Shown here piece after piece: positions 8,311 to 16,780 of a DNA stretch of 64,000 bases; the stretch's first letter is position 1, and the number at the start of each line of letters is the position of its first letter. The position numbers and the translations under genes are program-made. This DNA is from Tigheibacillus halophilus. GTDB taxonomy: Bacteria; Bacillota; Bacilli; Bacillales; Amphibacillaceae. The stretch spans positions 1-64,000 of the forward strand of contig NZ_JBHUIZ010000009.1 of the NCBI RefSeq assembly GCF_042683165.1, given 5' to 3'. The notes below the pieces were generated by a model. It saw only the letters and a program-made list of their open reading frames with translations, searched no databases and was not told the origin of the DNA.

Positions 8311-9780
8311 ATGACTAACGAAGTTCGTGTGCGTTATGCACCAAGCCCAACAGGGCATCTGCATATAGGGAATGCCCGTACAGCACTGTTCAATTATTTA
8401 TATGCCAGACATTTTGACGGGAAATTCATCATCCGTATTGAAGACACTGATCAAAAGCGCAATGTTGCTGGCGGCGAAGAAAGCCAGTTGAAGTATTTGA
8501 AATGGCTCGGTCTGGAATGGGATGAAGGTGCTGATGTCGGCGGGGAATATGGCCCCTACAGACAAATGGAACGTTTGGACATTTATCAAAAATACGTGGA
8601 CGAGCTGTTGGAAAAAGGTCTTGCCTATAAATGTTATATGACGGAGGAGGAACTGGAAGCCGAGCGCGAAGAGCAGCGTGCCAATGGTCAGGTTCCAAAA
8701 TATTCTGGTGCGCACCGTGATTTGACAGCAGAGCAAATCGCAGCATTCGAAGCAGAAGGCAGGACACCAAGCATACGTTTCCGTGTACCTGAAGGCAAAA
8801 CGTATACCTTTGGCGATATGGTTCGCGGGGATATCCACTTTGAATCCTCCGATTTTGGTGACTGGGTGATCGTGAAAAAAAATGGTATTCCGACATATAA
8901 CTTTGCAGTTGTGATTGATGACCATTTAATGAAAATCTCGCATGTGCTTCGTGGTGAGGAACATATTTCCAATACACCGAAGCAAATGATGGTATATGAA
9001 GCCTTTGGATGGGCGCCGCCCACTTACGGCCATATGACGCTGATTCTGAACGAAGAGCGCAAGAAACTGAGCAAGCGTGATAATCAAATTGTACAGTTCA
9101 TTGAACAATATGCGGATATGGGGTATCTTCCGGAAGCATTATTCAATTTCATTTCCTTGCTCGGCTGGTCTCCGGTGGGAGAAGAGGAACTGTTTGATAA
9201 GGACAAGTTGATTGAAATATTTGATCCTGCCCGACTATCTACATCCGCGGCAATTTTTGACCAGCATAAATTGAAATGGATGAACGGGGAATATATTAAA
9301 GGAGCAGATTTGCAGGAGGTAATTGATCTTGCCATCCCTTATTTGATCAGTGCTGGGAAGCTTTCTGCTGATATGGACGATGCAACCAGAACATGGGCGG
9401 AAAAACTGGTCAGCCTGTATCAGGAGCAATTGCATTATGGCGAAGAAATCGTTGATTTAACAGAAATGTTCTTCAAGGATACTGTTCATTATGATGAAGC
9501 TGCGATGGAAGTCCTGCAAGAGGAACAAGTGCCGGAAGTTCTGCAGGTGTTTACGGACAAATTATTGCATACCGATGATTTTAGCAAAGAAAATGTAAAG
9601 GCCCAAATCAAAGCGACACAAAAAGAAACAGGCTATCGCGGAAAGAAATTATTCATGCCAATTCGCGTTGCTACCAGCGGCCAAGCCCATGGTCCTGAGC
9701 TTCCACTTGCTATCGAATTGCTGGGCAAGGATGTTGTTGTGAAGCGGCTGGATGAAGTGCTTAAAAAATTGGGAGCATAA
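8311..9780 (+). CDS. gltX: Glutamyl-tRNA synthetase
   Basis: A 489-residue class I aminoacyl-tRNA synthetase. The HIGH-type signature HLHIGN is at residues 16-21 and the KMSKS-type KKLSKRD at 251-257. It charges tRNA-Glu; in Bacillaceae, which usually lack GlnRS, the same enzyme also charges tRNA-Gln before amidation by GatCAB (family knowledge). Two ATG codons occur (8308, 8311); the second gives the better spacing from AAGGAG and the family N-terminus. It has its own promoter. Confidence 0.97.
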   Translation: MTNEVRVRYAPSPTGHLHIGNARTALFNYLYARHFDGKFIIRIEDTDQKRNVAGGEESQLKYLKWLGLEWDEGADVGGEYGPYRQMERLDIYQKYVDELLEKGLAYKCYMTEEELEAEREEQRANGQVPKYSGAHRDLTAEQIAAFEAEGRTPSIRFRVPEGKTYTFGDMVRGDIHFESSDFGDWVIVKKNGIPTYNFAVVIDDHLMKISHVLRGEEHISNTPKQMMVYEAFGWAPPTYGHMTLILNEERKKLSKRDNQIVQFIEQYADMGYLPEALFNFISLLGWSPVGEEELFDKDKLIEIFDPARLSTSAAIFDQHKLKWMNGEYIKGADLQEVIDLAIPYLISAGKLSADMDDATRTWAEKLVSLYQEQLHYGEEIVDLTEMFFKDTVHYDEAAMEVLQEEQVPEVLQVFTDKLLHTDDFSKENVKAQIKATQKETGYRGKKLFMPIRVATSGQAHGPELPLAIELLGKDVVVKRLDEVLKKLGA

Positions 9781-9792
9781 TATTCGAAAAGG

Positions 9793-9821
9793 TTCACATT
9801 TGGTTTCGAATATAATATAGT
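9793..9821 (+). promoter_or_regulatory. Candidate promoter of the cysES operon
   Basis: TTCACA (9793-9798) and TATAGT (9816-9821) are 17 bp apart and lie upstream of the T-box leader. An overlapping TATAAT at 9811-9816 would have a poorly spaced -35 box. Confidence 0.45.
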
Positions 9822-9844
9822 AATAAATACATCTAATCAAAGCG

Positions 9845-10082
9845 TTGAAAAGGGAAAGTAAAAAGCATGTTGCTTATTCAGAGAGAACCGTCATGGCTGG
9901 GAACGGTTTTAAGCATGGCCTTTGAAGTGCCCCTTTGAGCCCGTTATGGAAATTTGAGTATATAACGGCGGTACTCCACCGTTACAGGAGATCCAAGTTG
10001 GGAAATAATCATTTTTCCAAACAGAGTGGGACCGCGCAAACAGCGTCTCTGTGCATTCATGGCATAGAGACGCTGTTTTTTC
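9845..10082 (+). promoter_or_regulatory. T-box riboswitch, cysteine-specific, with terminator
   Basis: The T-box core AGAGTGGGACCGCG lies at 10023-10036 and precedes a terminator: CAGCGTCTCT (10041-10050) pairs with AGAGACGCTG (10066-10075), then T residues. Stem I features upstream include AGAGAG-ACCG and GGGAACGG. A TGC triplet in GAAGTGCCCC near 9927 fits a cysteine specifier, consistent with cysE and cysS downstream. Uncharged tRNA-Cys would favour antitermination. The specifier assignment is inferred partly from the genes it controls. Confidence 0.88.
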
Positions 10083-10187
10083 CTTGACGAAGGATATATA
10101 CAATTTTCCTTCGTGTATAAAACTGTGCACAGGGAAACCAAAGCTGCTTGTTTTCGTCAAACAGTGCGGATAGACAGGAGGTGCAAT

Positions 10188-10856
10188 ATGGGGTTTATCA
10201 AGCGAATGAAAGAAGATATGGATGTGGTGTTTGAGCAAGACCCAGCAGCCCGCAGCTATTTCGAAATATTTCTGACGTACTCAGGGTTACATGCCATATG
10301 GGCACATCGAATTGCTCATTGGTTCTACAAATATAAATGGTTTTTTATTGCCAGAGTAATTTCGCAGATCAGCCGCTTTTTTACTGGTATCGAGATTCAT
10401 CCCGGCGCAGTAATCGGCCGCCGCTTTTTTATCGACCACGGGATGGGTGTTGTGATCGGGGAAACATGCGAAATAGGTGATAATGTCACTGTTTTCCAGG
10501 GTGTGACCCTTGGTGGAACAGGCAAGGAAAAAGGCAAGCGTCACCCGACAATTAAAAACAACGCATTGATTTCGACCGGGGCAAAGGTGCTTGGTGCCAT
10601 CACGATCGGTGAAAGCGCCAAAGTTGGCGGGGGTTCTGTCGTTTTAAAAGATGTGCCGGATCATGCGACGGTGGTTGGAATACCCGGCAGGGTGGTCCGG
10701 CAACACGGAAAAAAGATACGCACGGATCTCGATCATCATAAGATGCCGGATCCTGTGGAGGATCGCTGTGAGAAATTGCAAGCGCAAATCAATTTATTAC
10801 AAGCTGAGTTAAATGCATTGAAAGAGAGGGAAAACCATGTCGATAGTCATTTATAA
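10188..10856 (+). CDS. cysE: Serine O-acetyltransferase
   Basis: A 222-residue protein of the CysE type. An N-terminal helical part precedes a left-handed hexapeptide-repeat beta-helix with segments such as GAVIGRRFFIDHGMG and DNVTVFQGVTLGGTG. It makes O-acetylserine from serine and acetyl-CoA, the first step of cysteine synthesis. The ATG at 10188 has CAGGAGGTG upstream. The gene overlaps cysS by 20 bp, so cysteine synthesis and charging are co-expressed under the T-box. Confidence 0.96.
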   Translation: MGFIKRMKEDMDVVFEQDPAARSYFEIFLTYSGLHAIWAHRIAHWFYKYKWFFIARVISQISRFFTGIEIHPGAVIGRRFFIDHGMGVVIGETCEIGDNVTVFQGVTLGGTGKEKGKRHPTIKNNALISTGAKVLGAITIGESAKVGGGSVVLKDVPDHATVVGIPGRVVRQHGKKIRTDLDHHKMPDPVEDRCEKLQAQINLLQAELNALKERENHVDSHL

Positions 10857-12240
10857 TACACTGACAAGAGAAAAGCAAAAATTCGTCCCGTTGCAGGACA
10901 ATAAAGTGAGCATGTATGTCTGCGGCCCGACGGTCTATAACTACATTCATATAGGCAACGCCCGTCCAGCCATTGTTTTCGACTCAGTGAGACGTTATTT
11001 CGAATACCGTGGCTATGATGTTGACTATGTGCTGAATTTCACCGATGTCGATGATAAAATCATCAAAACGGCGAAGGAAAAAGGCAAAAGTGTTCAGGAT
11101 ATTGCCAATACCTATATCGATGCCTATTTAGAGGATGTGCAGATGCTTGGTGTCAAAAAGGCGACAATAAATCCTCGGGTCACAGATACGATGGACGATA
11201 TCATTTTGTTTATCCAAGGTTTGATCGACAAAGGATTTGCTTATGCTGTAGAGGGTGATGTCTATTTCAAGCCAAGAGCCTTTGAAGGCTATGGCAAGCT
11301 GTCCCATCAATCGATTGATGAACTCCGAGCCGGTGCTCGCATCCAGGTCGGTGAAAAAAAGGCTGACCCACTAGATTTCGCATTATGGAAACAAGCTAAG
11401 CCGGGGGAGATCGCATGGGATGCACCTTGGGGCAAAGGACGTCCAGGCTGGCATATTGAATGCTCAGCCATGGCAAAAAAATATTTAGGCGAGACAATTG
11501 ATATCCATGCGGGTGGTCAGGATTTGGCTTTTCCGCATCACGAAAACGAGATTGCGCAATCTGAAGCAATGAATGACCAGCAATTTGCGAATTACTGGAT
11601 GCATAACGGCTACATTAATATTGATAATGAAAAGATGTCCAAATCTCTTGGTAATTTTGTGCTGACGAGAGACCTGTTACAAACACATGACCCACAGGTG
11701 ATCCGCTTCTTTATGCTGAGTGTCCATTATCGTCATCCAATCAATTTTTCGGAAAAATTGCTTGAGGGAGCACAAAACAGTCTGGAACGGATTAAGACGG
11801 CATATACCAATTTGGCATATCGCAAAACAGCAAGCATGGATCTGGCTGAAGAAGAAGGACAGTGGTTGGTGAAGCTTGCTGAACTTAAACAGCAATTTGA
11901 AACAGCCATGGATGACGATTTCAATACGGCAAACGCGATTTCTGTCCTGTTTGATATTACCAAGGAAGCGAATGTATACTTGCAATCCAAACAGACATCC
12001 ACTAAAGTAATCACTGCTTTTCAAGATATGATCGCTTTATTGATGCAGGTCCTTGGGATCGATATCACCCAAGAGGAAAAACCGTTGCTGGATGAAGAAA
12101 TTGAGGATTTGATTGCAGAACGGAGCCAGGCAAGAAAGGACCGTAACTTTGCAAGAGCTGATGAAATCCGGGACCTGCTGAAGGAAAAAAATATCGTACT
12201 GGAAGACACCCCTCAGGGCGTTCGCTGGAAAAGAGGCTGA
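10837..12240 (+). CDS. cysS: Cysteinyl-tRNA synthetase
   Basis: A 467-residue class I synthetase. C29 starts the zinc site, followed by HIGN (38-41); KMSKS lies at 266-270. It charges tRNA-Cys. It lies within the cysE-cysS-mrnC-rlmB-rae1 operon, starts inside the 3' end of cysE and ends 6 bp before mrnC. Confidence 0.97.
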   Translation: MSIVIYNTLTREKQKFVPLQDNKVSMYVCGPTVYNYIHIGNARPAIVFDSVRRYFEYRGYDVDYVLNFTDVDDKIIKTAKEKGKSVQDIANTYIDAYLEDVQMLGVKKATINPRVTDTMDDIILFIQGLIDKGFAYAVEGDVYFKPRAFEGYGKLSHQSIDELRAGARIQVGEKKADPLDFALWKQAKPGEIAWDAPWGKGRPGWHIECSAMAKKYLGETIDIHAGGQDLAFPHHENEIAQSEAMNDQQFANYWMHNGYINIDNEKMSKSLGNFVLTRDLLQTHDPQVIRFFMLSVHYRHPINFSEKLLEGAQNSLERIKTAYTNLAYRKTASMDLAEEEGQWLVKLAELKQQFETAMDDDFNTANAISVLFDITKEANVYLQSKQTSTKVITAFQDMIALLMQVLGIDITQEEKPLLDEEIEDLIAERSQARKDRNFARADEIRDLLKEKNIVLEDTPQGVRWKRG

Positions 12241-12246
12241 AACAAA

Positions 12247-12642
12247 ATGGCTGTCGACGCGAAACAAATGAAAAGCCTTGCGCTTGCCTATATGGGTGAC
12301 GCTGTATATGAGGTGCATATCCGTCAATATTTGCTTGAAAAAGGGAATGTCAAACCACATTTGCTGCATAAGAAAGCAATCACTTTTGTATCCGCCAAAG
12401 CTCAGGCCGCAGTCGTCCGGGCTTGGCTGGATCAGTCGGTTTTGAGTGATGAGGAACAAATGATTGTTGCCAGAGGAAGGAATGCGAAGTCCGGTTCTGT
12501 TCCCAAAAACACTAGTGTGCAGACGTATCGATATGGTACGGCGTTTGAAACACTGCTTGGTTACCTATATTTATCAGATCAAGAAGAACGTTTGCAAGAA
12601 TTGATGCAGGATGCAGTCCGGCTGGTGGAAGCGGATGATTAA
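12247..12642 (+). CDS. mrnC: Mini-ribonuclease III
   Basis: A 131-residue protein consisting only of an RNase III catalytic domain (LAYMGDAVYEVHIRQ near residue 11, a variant of the RNase III signature) without a double-stranded RNA-binding domain. In B. subtilis it matures 23S rRNA ends. Its place between cysS and rlmB is conserved in Bacilli. Confidence 0.93.
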   Translation: MAVDAKQMKSLALAYMGDAVYEVHIRQYLLEKGNVKPHLLHKKAITFVSAKAQAAVVRAWLDQSVLSDEEQMIVARGRNAKSGSVPKNTSVQTYRYGTAFETLLGYLYLSDQEERLQELMQDAVRLVEADD

Positions 12643-12663
12643 CAAGTAAAGGAGGAGCAAAAA

Positions 12664-13407
12664 ATGGATCAGGAAATGATTATCGGGAAAAATCCTGTCA
12701 TGGAAGCCTTGCGCTCGGAAAGGTCAGTCAATAAGGTGATGATGTCCGACCAATTACATGGCAATGCAGCAGGCAAACTCCAGCAGCTGGCGAAACAGTC
12801 CAACACGATTGTGCAAAAAGTGCCCCGCCATAAACTGGATCAGCTGGCAGACGGCAACCATCAGGGTGTCGTCGCATACGTTGCGGCATATCAATATGCT
12901 GCATTATCACATCTGTTTGCTAAAGCCGAAAAAGCCGGTGAACAACCTTTTTTTATTATATTGGACGAGCTTGAAGATCCTCATAATTTGGGATCGATCA
13001 TGCGGACAGCTGATGCGGTGGGCGCACATGGCATCATCATTCCTAAACGCCGCAGTGTCGGTTTGACAGCAACAGTCGCTAAGACAGCAGCAGGTGCACT
13101 GGAGCATATACCGGTCGTTCGTGTTACAAATATATCCCAAACGATTGAGGAATTGAAAGCTAATAATGTATGGGTAGTGGGTACTGCTGCTGACGCCAAG
13201 GAGGACTATCGTGAACTTGAAGGGACACTGCCGCTCGCTCTCGTGATCGGAAACGAAGGGAAAGGCATCAGCCAGCTTGTCAAAAAGAAATGTGACTGGC
13301 ATGTAAGTCTGCCGATGAGGGGCCAGGTTTCTTCTCTGAATGCATCGGTCGCGTGCAGTCTATTGCTGTATGAGGTATTTCGCAAAAGGAATCCGCTTGG
13401 TGAATAG
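12664..13407 (+). CDS. rlmB: 23S rRNA 2'-O-methyltransferase RlmB (SpoU family)
   Basis: A 247-residue SPOUT methyltransferase. An N-terminal L30e-like substrate-binding domain (about 1-75) precedes the knotted catalytic domain with DPHNLGSIMRTADA (about 104-117), LVIGNEGKGIS (about 197-207) and a final MRGQVSSLNASVA loop. The family methylates the ribose of a conserved guanosine in the 23S peptidyl-transferase centre. AAAGGAGGAG precedes the ATG. It is two bases from the next gene. Confidence 0.94.
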   Translation: MDQEMIIGKNPVMEALRSERSVNKVMMSDQLHGNAAGKLQQLAKQSNTIVQKVPRHKLDQLADGNHQGVVAYVAAYQYAALSHLFAKAEKAGEQPFFIILDELEDPHNLGSIMRTADAVGAHGIIIPKRRSVGLTATVAKTAAGALEHIPVVRVTNISQTIEELKANNVWVVGTAADAKEDYRELEGTLPLALVIGNEGKGISQLVKKKCDWHVSLPMRGQVSSLNASVACSLLLYEVFRKRNPLGE

Positions 13408-13409
13408 GT

Positions 13410-13919
13410 ATGGATATATTGGTAGTCGATGGCTATAATATCATTGGTGCATGGGACGGGTTAAAAAAACTGAAAGAAATGGATATGGCGCAGGCACGTG
13501 ATAAGCTGATTGATTTCATGGCTGAGTACCAGGCGTATACGGGTCAGCGTGTGATAGTAGTTTATGATGCTTATTATGTACAAGGTAAAGCCAGCAAATA
13601 TGATAAGTACGAAGTGGAAGTTATTTTCACCAAAGAAAAAGAAACAGCAGATGAATGTATTGAACGGCTTGTAAGAGATTTGATGAATGTGAAAACGAAA
13701 GTATATGTCGCTACTTCTGATTTCGCTGAACAGCGCACCATATTCGGTAGTGGTGCTTTAAGGATTTCAGCACGTGAACTGTTGATCGAGATGGAAAATA
13801 TTGAAAAGCAAATTGCTGAAAGCATAGCAGAACAGGGAATTGTCAGACCCTCGTCAAAGATCGAACTTGACGCAAATGTTTTGGAGCAATTTGAAAAATG
13901 GCGTCGCGGGGTAAAATGA
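13410..13919 (+). CDS. rae1: Rae1/YacP, ribosome-dependent mRNA endonuclease
   Basis: A 169-residue NYN/PIN-like protein. Family motifs are VVDGYNIIGAW at about residues 5-15, the VVYDAYYVQG segment near 50-60, the acidic TADEC near 80 and VATSDFAEQ near 105. In B. subtilis this product (YacP, renamed Rae1) cleaves mRNA in the ribosomal A site. The start is two bases after rlmB. It is last in the T-box operon; a hairpin follows. Confidence 0.92.
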   Translation: MDILVVDGYNIIGAWDGLKKLKEMDMAQARDKLIDFMAEYQAYTGQRVIVVYDAYYVQGKASKYDKYEVEVIFTKEKETADECIERLVRDLMNVKTKVYVATSDFAEQRTIFGSGALRISARELLIEMENIEKQIAESIAEQGIVRPSSKIELDANVLEQFEKWRRGVK

Positions 13920-13968
13920 TAAAACTTGCTTCGAAAAGACGGTATACGAAAATTTACGTTATTTTATC

Positions 13969-14001
13969 AGGAAGGAAAGCAGGTGACTTTCCTTCCTGTT
14001 T
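13969..14001 (+). terminator. Terminator-like hairpin after rae1
   Basis: An 11-bp perfect stem AGGAAGGAAAG/CTTTCCTTCCT, loop CAGGTGA, followed by GTTT. The T run is weak. The rest of 13920-14226 holds only the sigH promoter. Confidence 0.65.
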
Positions 14002-14156
14002 GAAGTGAAATAAACTGATTTGGATGTTTTGCCTCATTGAAAAAGGTTGATTTTGAGCTGAAATGTCATTTTGCGAAGTAATTCTGTTAAATCTGCAGCA
14101 TGATCCGACAAGTTATTTAAATTTTAACAATAAATACACTTTATTTACAAATGCTG

Positions 14157-14185
14157 TTGAGTTATTAAAACGCTTACGGTATAAT
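14157..14185 (+). promoter_or_regulatory. SigA promoter of sigH
   Basis: TTGAGT (14157-14162) and TATAAT (14180-14185) are 17 bp apart, 41 bp before the sigH start. In B. subtilis sigH is repressed by AbrB; AT-rich DNA surrounds this promoter but no specific site can be named. Confidence 0.8.
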
Positions 14186-14226
14186 GATTTTTAGACTGCA
14201 TCAGGGTTAAACGGGGAGGTCATGAA

Positions 14227-14877
14227 GTGAGCGTCCAAGAATTTATTATCAGATCACGCGATTTGCGTAAGCTTGATGATGATAGTTTGATCAAATTAGT
14301 TCAAAGGGATAATGACGAGGCGTTAGATGTGCTGATTCATAGATATAAAAACTTTGTGAGGGCGAAAGCACGCACTTATTTCTTGATTGGAGCAGATCGG
14401 GAAGATATCATTCAAGAAGGAATGATCGGCTTGTACAAGGCGATACGCGATTATGAGGACGAGAAAGTATCCTCTTTTAAAGCTTTTGCTGAATTGTGCA
14501 TCGTGAGGCAAATTATTACTGCCATCAAAACAGCAACCAGACAAAAGCATGTCCCGTTAAATTCTTATATATCGCTGGACAGGCCCATGTATGATGAAGA
14601 ATCAGATCGGACGCTTTTAGACACGATAGGCGGCTCCACTGAGATCGATCCCCAGGAAATGCTGATCAATCGTGAAAAGCACCTGGATTTCGAATCAAGA
14701 TTGTATGCAGAGCTCAGCGGATTGGAAAAGGAATCGCTTAGACTATATATGGATGGGATGACATATCAGGAAATTTCTGTACTGTTGAAGCGGCATGTGA
14801 AATCGATAGACAATGCATTGCAGCGAGTCAAGCGAAAAATAGAACAGCTGATAGACGACCAAAAGATTGTCCTTTAG
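14227..14877 (+). CDS. sigH: RNA polymerase sigma-H factor
   Basis: A 216-residue sigma-70 family factor. Region 2 includes REDIIQEGMIGLYKAIRDY (about 59-77); region 4 helix-turn-helix lies at about 170-205. SigH directs entry into sporulation, competence and transition-phase genes. The GTG start at 14227 follows GGGGAGGTC and gives the family N-terminus MSVQEFI. Presence of this gene supports a spore-forming Bacillaceae host. Confidence 0.95.
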   Translation: MSVQEFIIRSRDLRKLDDDSLIKLVQRDNDEALDVLIHRYKNFVRAKARTYFLIGADREDIIQEGMIGLYKAIRDYEDEKVSSFKAFAELCIVRQIITAIKTATRQKHVPLNSYISLDRPMYDEESDRTLLDTIGGSTEIDPQEMLINREKHLDFESRLYAELSGLEKESLRLYMDGMTYQEISVLLKRHVKSIDNALQRVKRKIEQLIDDQKIVL

Positions 14878-14912
14878 CGGTTTTCTGATCGGATTGTCTT
14901 TTTCGGGAGCCG

Positions 14913-14941
14913 TTGACACACGCCTGCTCCCATGCTAAAGT
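14913..14941 (+). promoter_or_regulatory. Promoter of rpmGB-secE
   Basis: TTGACA (14913-14918) and TAAAGT (14936-14941) are 17 bp apart, with a TGC extended -10 element directly before the -10 box. Confidence 0.8.
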
Positions 14942-14971
14942 TATAGAGAATAAGGTATTCGGAGTGGGAAA

Positions 14972-15121
14972 ATGGGTAAAAAGATCACTTTGGCATGTAC
15001 AGTATGCCAGAGTCGCAACTATACTGCAAATAAAAATACAGCTTCTGAATCAGAGAGACTGGAAGTTAAAAAATATTGTAAAACATGCGGCAAACATACA
15101 TTGCATCGCGAAACGAAATAA
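14972..15121 (+). CDS. rpmGB: 50S ribosomal protein L33, zinc-binding form
   Basis: A 49-residue L33 protein with two CxxC pairs (CTVC and CKTC) that form the zinc ribbon, so this is the zinc-requiring paralogue. The ATG follows GGAGTGGG. In Bacillaceae this L33 copy sits between sigH and secE, as here. A zinc-independent paralogue may exist elsewhere. Confidence 0.93.
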   Translation: MGKKITLACTVCQSRNYTANKNTASESERLEVKKYCKTCGKHTLHRETK

Positions 15122-15149
15122 TCAATTCGCGTAATCTGGAGGTACGAGC

Positions 15150-15323
15150 ATGATCGGTTTTTTCAAAAATGTAACACGCGAACTTAAAAAAGTGACCTGG
15201 CCTAAGGGCAAGGAGCTGACAAGCTATACGGTCACCGTTATTGCAACCGTATTATTCATGGCTTTATTCTTCTTTTTAGTGGATCTTGGAATCTCGCAGA
15301 TTATTGAGATATTCTTTGAATAA
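15150..15323 (+). CDS. secE: Protein translocase subunit SecE
   Basis: A 57-residue single-span membrane protein. A short amphipathic N-terminus with the conserved ELKKVTWPKG precedes one membrane segment (about 28-52). SecE clamps the SecY channel (secY lies at 42118). CTGGAGG precedes the ATG. A promoter-like sequence and a strong terminator lie between it and nusG. Confidence 0.93.
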   Translation: MIGFFKNVTRELKKVTWPKGKELTSYTVTVIATVLFMALFFFLVDLGISQIIEIFFE

Positions 15324-15346
15324 TTGCAAGTGATTTATGTTATAAT
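15316..15346 (+). promoter_or_regulatory. Candidate extended -10 promoter between secE and nusG
   Basis: TGT-TATAAT lies at 15338-15346, a good extended -10 element. The best -35 match, TTGAAT at 15316-15321, has a long 19-bp spacer. A transcript from here would meet the hairpin at 15370-15396 after about 45 nt. Confidence 0.5.
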
Positions 15347-15369
15347 GAAAATATACATGATAACGAGCT

Positions 15370-15396
15370 AAAAAACCCGGACTTATCGGGTTTTTT
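15370..15396 (+). terminator. Intrinsic terminator between secE and nusG
   Basis: AAAAAACCCG (15370-15379) pairs with CGGGTTTTTT (15387-15396), loop GACTTAT. The A and T tracts make it work on either strand. Confidence 0.88.
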
Positions 15397-15450
15397 AAAT
15401 TGCATAAAATCTGCTGTGAATACAGCTGCTGTCAATACATGAGAGAACTA

Positions 15451-15477
15451 AGGGAGGGAAGGGCAGACCAACTGTCC
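15451..15477 (+). promoter_or_regulatory. nusG ribosome-binding site with an intervening hairpin
   Basis: The only Shine-Dalgarno sequence, AGGGAGGG at 15451-15458, is 26 bases before the nusG ATG, too far for normal initiation. The bases between include a 6-bp hairpin GGGCAG/CTGTCC (15461-15466 with 15472-15477, loop ACCAA). Folding it would bring the two sites to about 10 nt apart. Confidence 0.6.
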
Positions 15478-15484
15478 AATATTA

Positions 15485-16018
15485 ATGGAAAAAGACTGGT
15501 ATGTCGTGCATACGTATTCCGGGTACGAGAATAAAGTGAAAACTAATCTGGAGAAACGCGTAGAAACAATGGGAATGCAGGATAAGATATTCCGTGTGGT
15601 TGTACCGGAAGATGAAGAAACGGAAATCAAGGACGGCAAGAAAAAAGTATCGATGAAGAAAGTATTCCCAGGCTATGTGTTGACCGAAATGGTCATGACT
15701 GACGATTCCTGGTATGTTGTGCGAAACACACCAGGTGTGACAGGTTTTATCGGTTCCAGCGGCGGTGGAACAAAGCCGACGCCATTGCTTCCGCATGAAG
15801 TGGATGCCATATTGAAGCGGATGGGCATGGCTTCCAATAATGTCCAGGTCGATTTTGAGCTGAAGGAAAATGTTCGGGTCACAGACGGTCCGTTTGCTAA
15901 TTTTACGGGCACTATTGAACACATCGATGCGGATAAACAAAAAGTCAAAGTCCATGTGAACATGTTTGGCCGGGAAACACCGGTAGAGCTTGACTTTTCA
16001 CAAATCGAGCAATTGTAA
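15485..16018 (+). CDS. nusG: Transcription termination/antitermination factor NusG
   Basis: A 177-residue protein with the N-terminal NGN domain (WYVVHTYSGYENKVK near the start) that binds RNA polymerase and a C-terminal KOW domain (GPFANFTGTIEHID at about 137-150). Its N-terminus MEKDWYVVHTYSG matches B. subtilis NusG, so the ATG at 15485 is secure despite the distant ribosome-binding site. Confidence 0.96.
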   Translation: MEKDWYVVHTYSGYENKVKTNLEKRVETMGMQDKIFRVVVPEDEETEIKDGKKKVSMKKVFPGYVLTEMVMTDDSWYVVRNTPGVTGFIGSSGGGTKPTPLLPHEVDAILKRMGMASNNVQVDFELKENVRVTDGPFANFTGTIEHIDADKQKVKVHVNMFGRETPVELDFSQIEQL

Positions 16019-16050
16019 GGAAAAAAATAAGGGTACCTTTATAGAGACTC

Positions 16051-16079
16051 TTGCATTATTTTTCAATTCATGCTAAAAT
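16051..16079 (+). promoter_or_regulatory. Promoter of rplK
   Basis: TTGCAT (16051-16056) and TAAAAT (16074-16079) are 17 bp apart, with TGC extending the -10 box. It lies about 105 bp before rplK, leaving room for a structured leader. Confidence 0.8.
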
Positions 16080-16100
16080 TCTTGTGTTATTCATGCTTTT

Positions 16101-16157
16101 AAATAGCATGATCGCTATTTGAGTGGGAGGGGAAAAACGTCAGTCCCCATTTACCAC
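16101..16157 (+). promoter_or_regulatory. Structured rplK leader, candidate L1-binding site
   Basis: Hairpin AAATAGC/GCTATTT (16101-16120) is followed by a two-part stem. GTGG (16123-16126) pairs with CCAC (16154-16157) and GGGG (16129-16132) with CCCC (16145-16148). An asymmetric internal loop (GA opposite ATTTA) separates them. A very similar structure precedes rplA. L1 is known to repress rplK-rplA translation in other bacteria by binding a 23S-like structure; the assignment here is inference. Confidence 0.5.
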
Positions 16158-16184
16158 ATCACGGACTTTAAGGAGGTGTGTCTC

Positions 16185-16610
16185 GTGGCTAAAAAAGTAA
16201 TCAAAATGGTAAAATTACAAATACCGGCTGGTAAAGCCAATCCGGCACCGCCAGTAGGACCTGCACTTGGTCAAGCTGGTATCAACATCATGGGATTCTG
16301 TAAAGAATTCAATGCACGTACGCAAGATCAGGCAGGATTGATCATTCCGGTTGAAATCACTGTATTTGAAGATCGTTCATTTACATTTATCACAAAAACT
16401 CCGCCTGCTGCCGTATTGCTTAAAAAAGCAGCTGGTATCGATAAAGCTTCAGGTGAGCCGAACAAGAATAAAGTAGCAACCCTGAAACGCGATAAAGTGA
16501 GAGAAATTGCTGAATCAAAAATGCAAGATCTTAACGCTGCAAGCGTTGAGGCTGCTATGCGCATGGTCGAAGGTACAGCGCGCAGCATGGGCGTTACAAT
16601 CGAAGACTGA
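16185..16610 (+). CDS. rplK: 50S ribosomal protein L11
   Basis: A 141-residue L11 protein. It has the proline-rich N-terminal hinge (GKANPAPPVGPALGQAGINI) and the C-terminal rRNA-binding domain. It forms the GTPase-associated centre stalk base with L10 and L7/L12. The GTG start at 16185 follows AAGGAGGTG and gives the family N-terminus MAKKVIK; upstream in-frame codons lack a ribosome site. Confidence 0.97.
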   Translation: MAKKVIKMVKLQIPAGKANPAPPVGPALGQAGINIMGFCKEFNARTQDQAGLIIPVEITVFEDRSFTFITKTPPAAVLLKKAAGIDKASGEPNKNKVATLKRDKVREIAESKMQDLNAASVEAAMRMVEGTARSMGVTIED

Positions 16611-16639
16611 TTCTATTTGCTTGATGTATAAAGAAGATA

Positions 16640-16676
16640 GGTTGCGGGATGGATACCGACTGCTCGCAACCTTTTT
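16640..16676 (+). terminator. Terminator-like hairpin between rplK and rplA
   Basis: GGTTGCG (16640-16646) pairs with CGCAACC (16665-16671) and is followed by five T residues. It is probably a partial terminator or attenuator that sets the ratio of rplA to rplK, since no promoter is evident before rplA. Confidence 0.65.
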
Positions 16677-16780
16677 CAAGGATGGGGGCCATTTGTTGTG
16701 GCCCTTCCTGCATCAGCTACACCATACAGGATGTGCAAGAAGATCCTGTGGCCTTTATAAAAGCACTTTTGCTTTTATAA

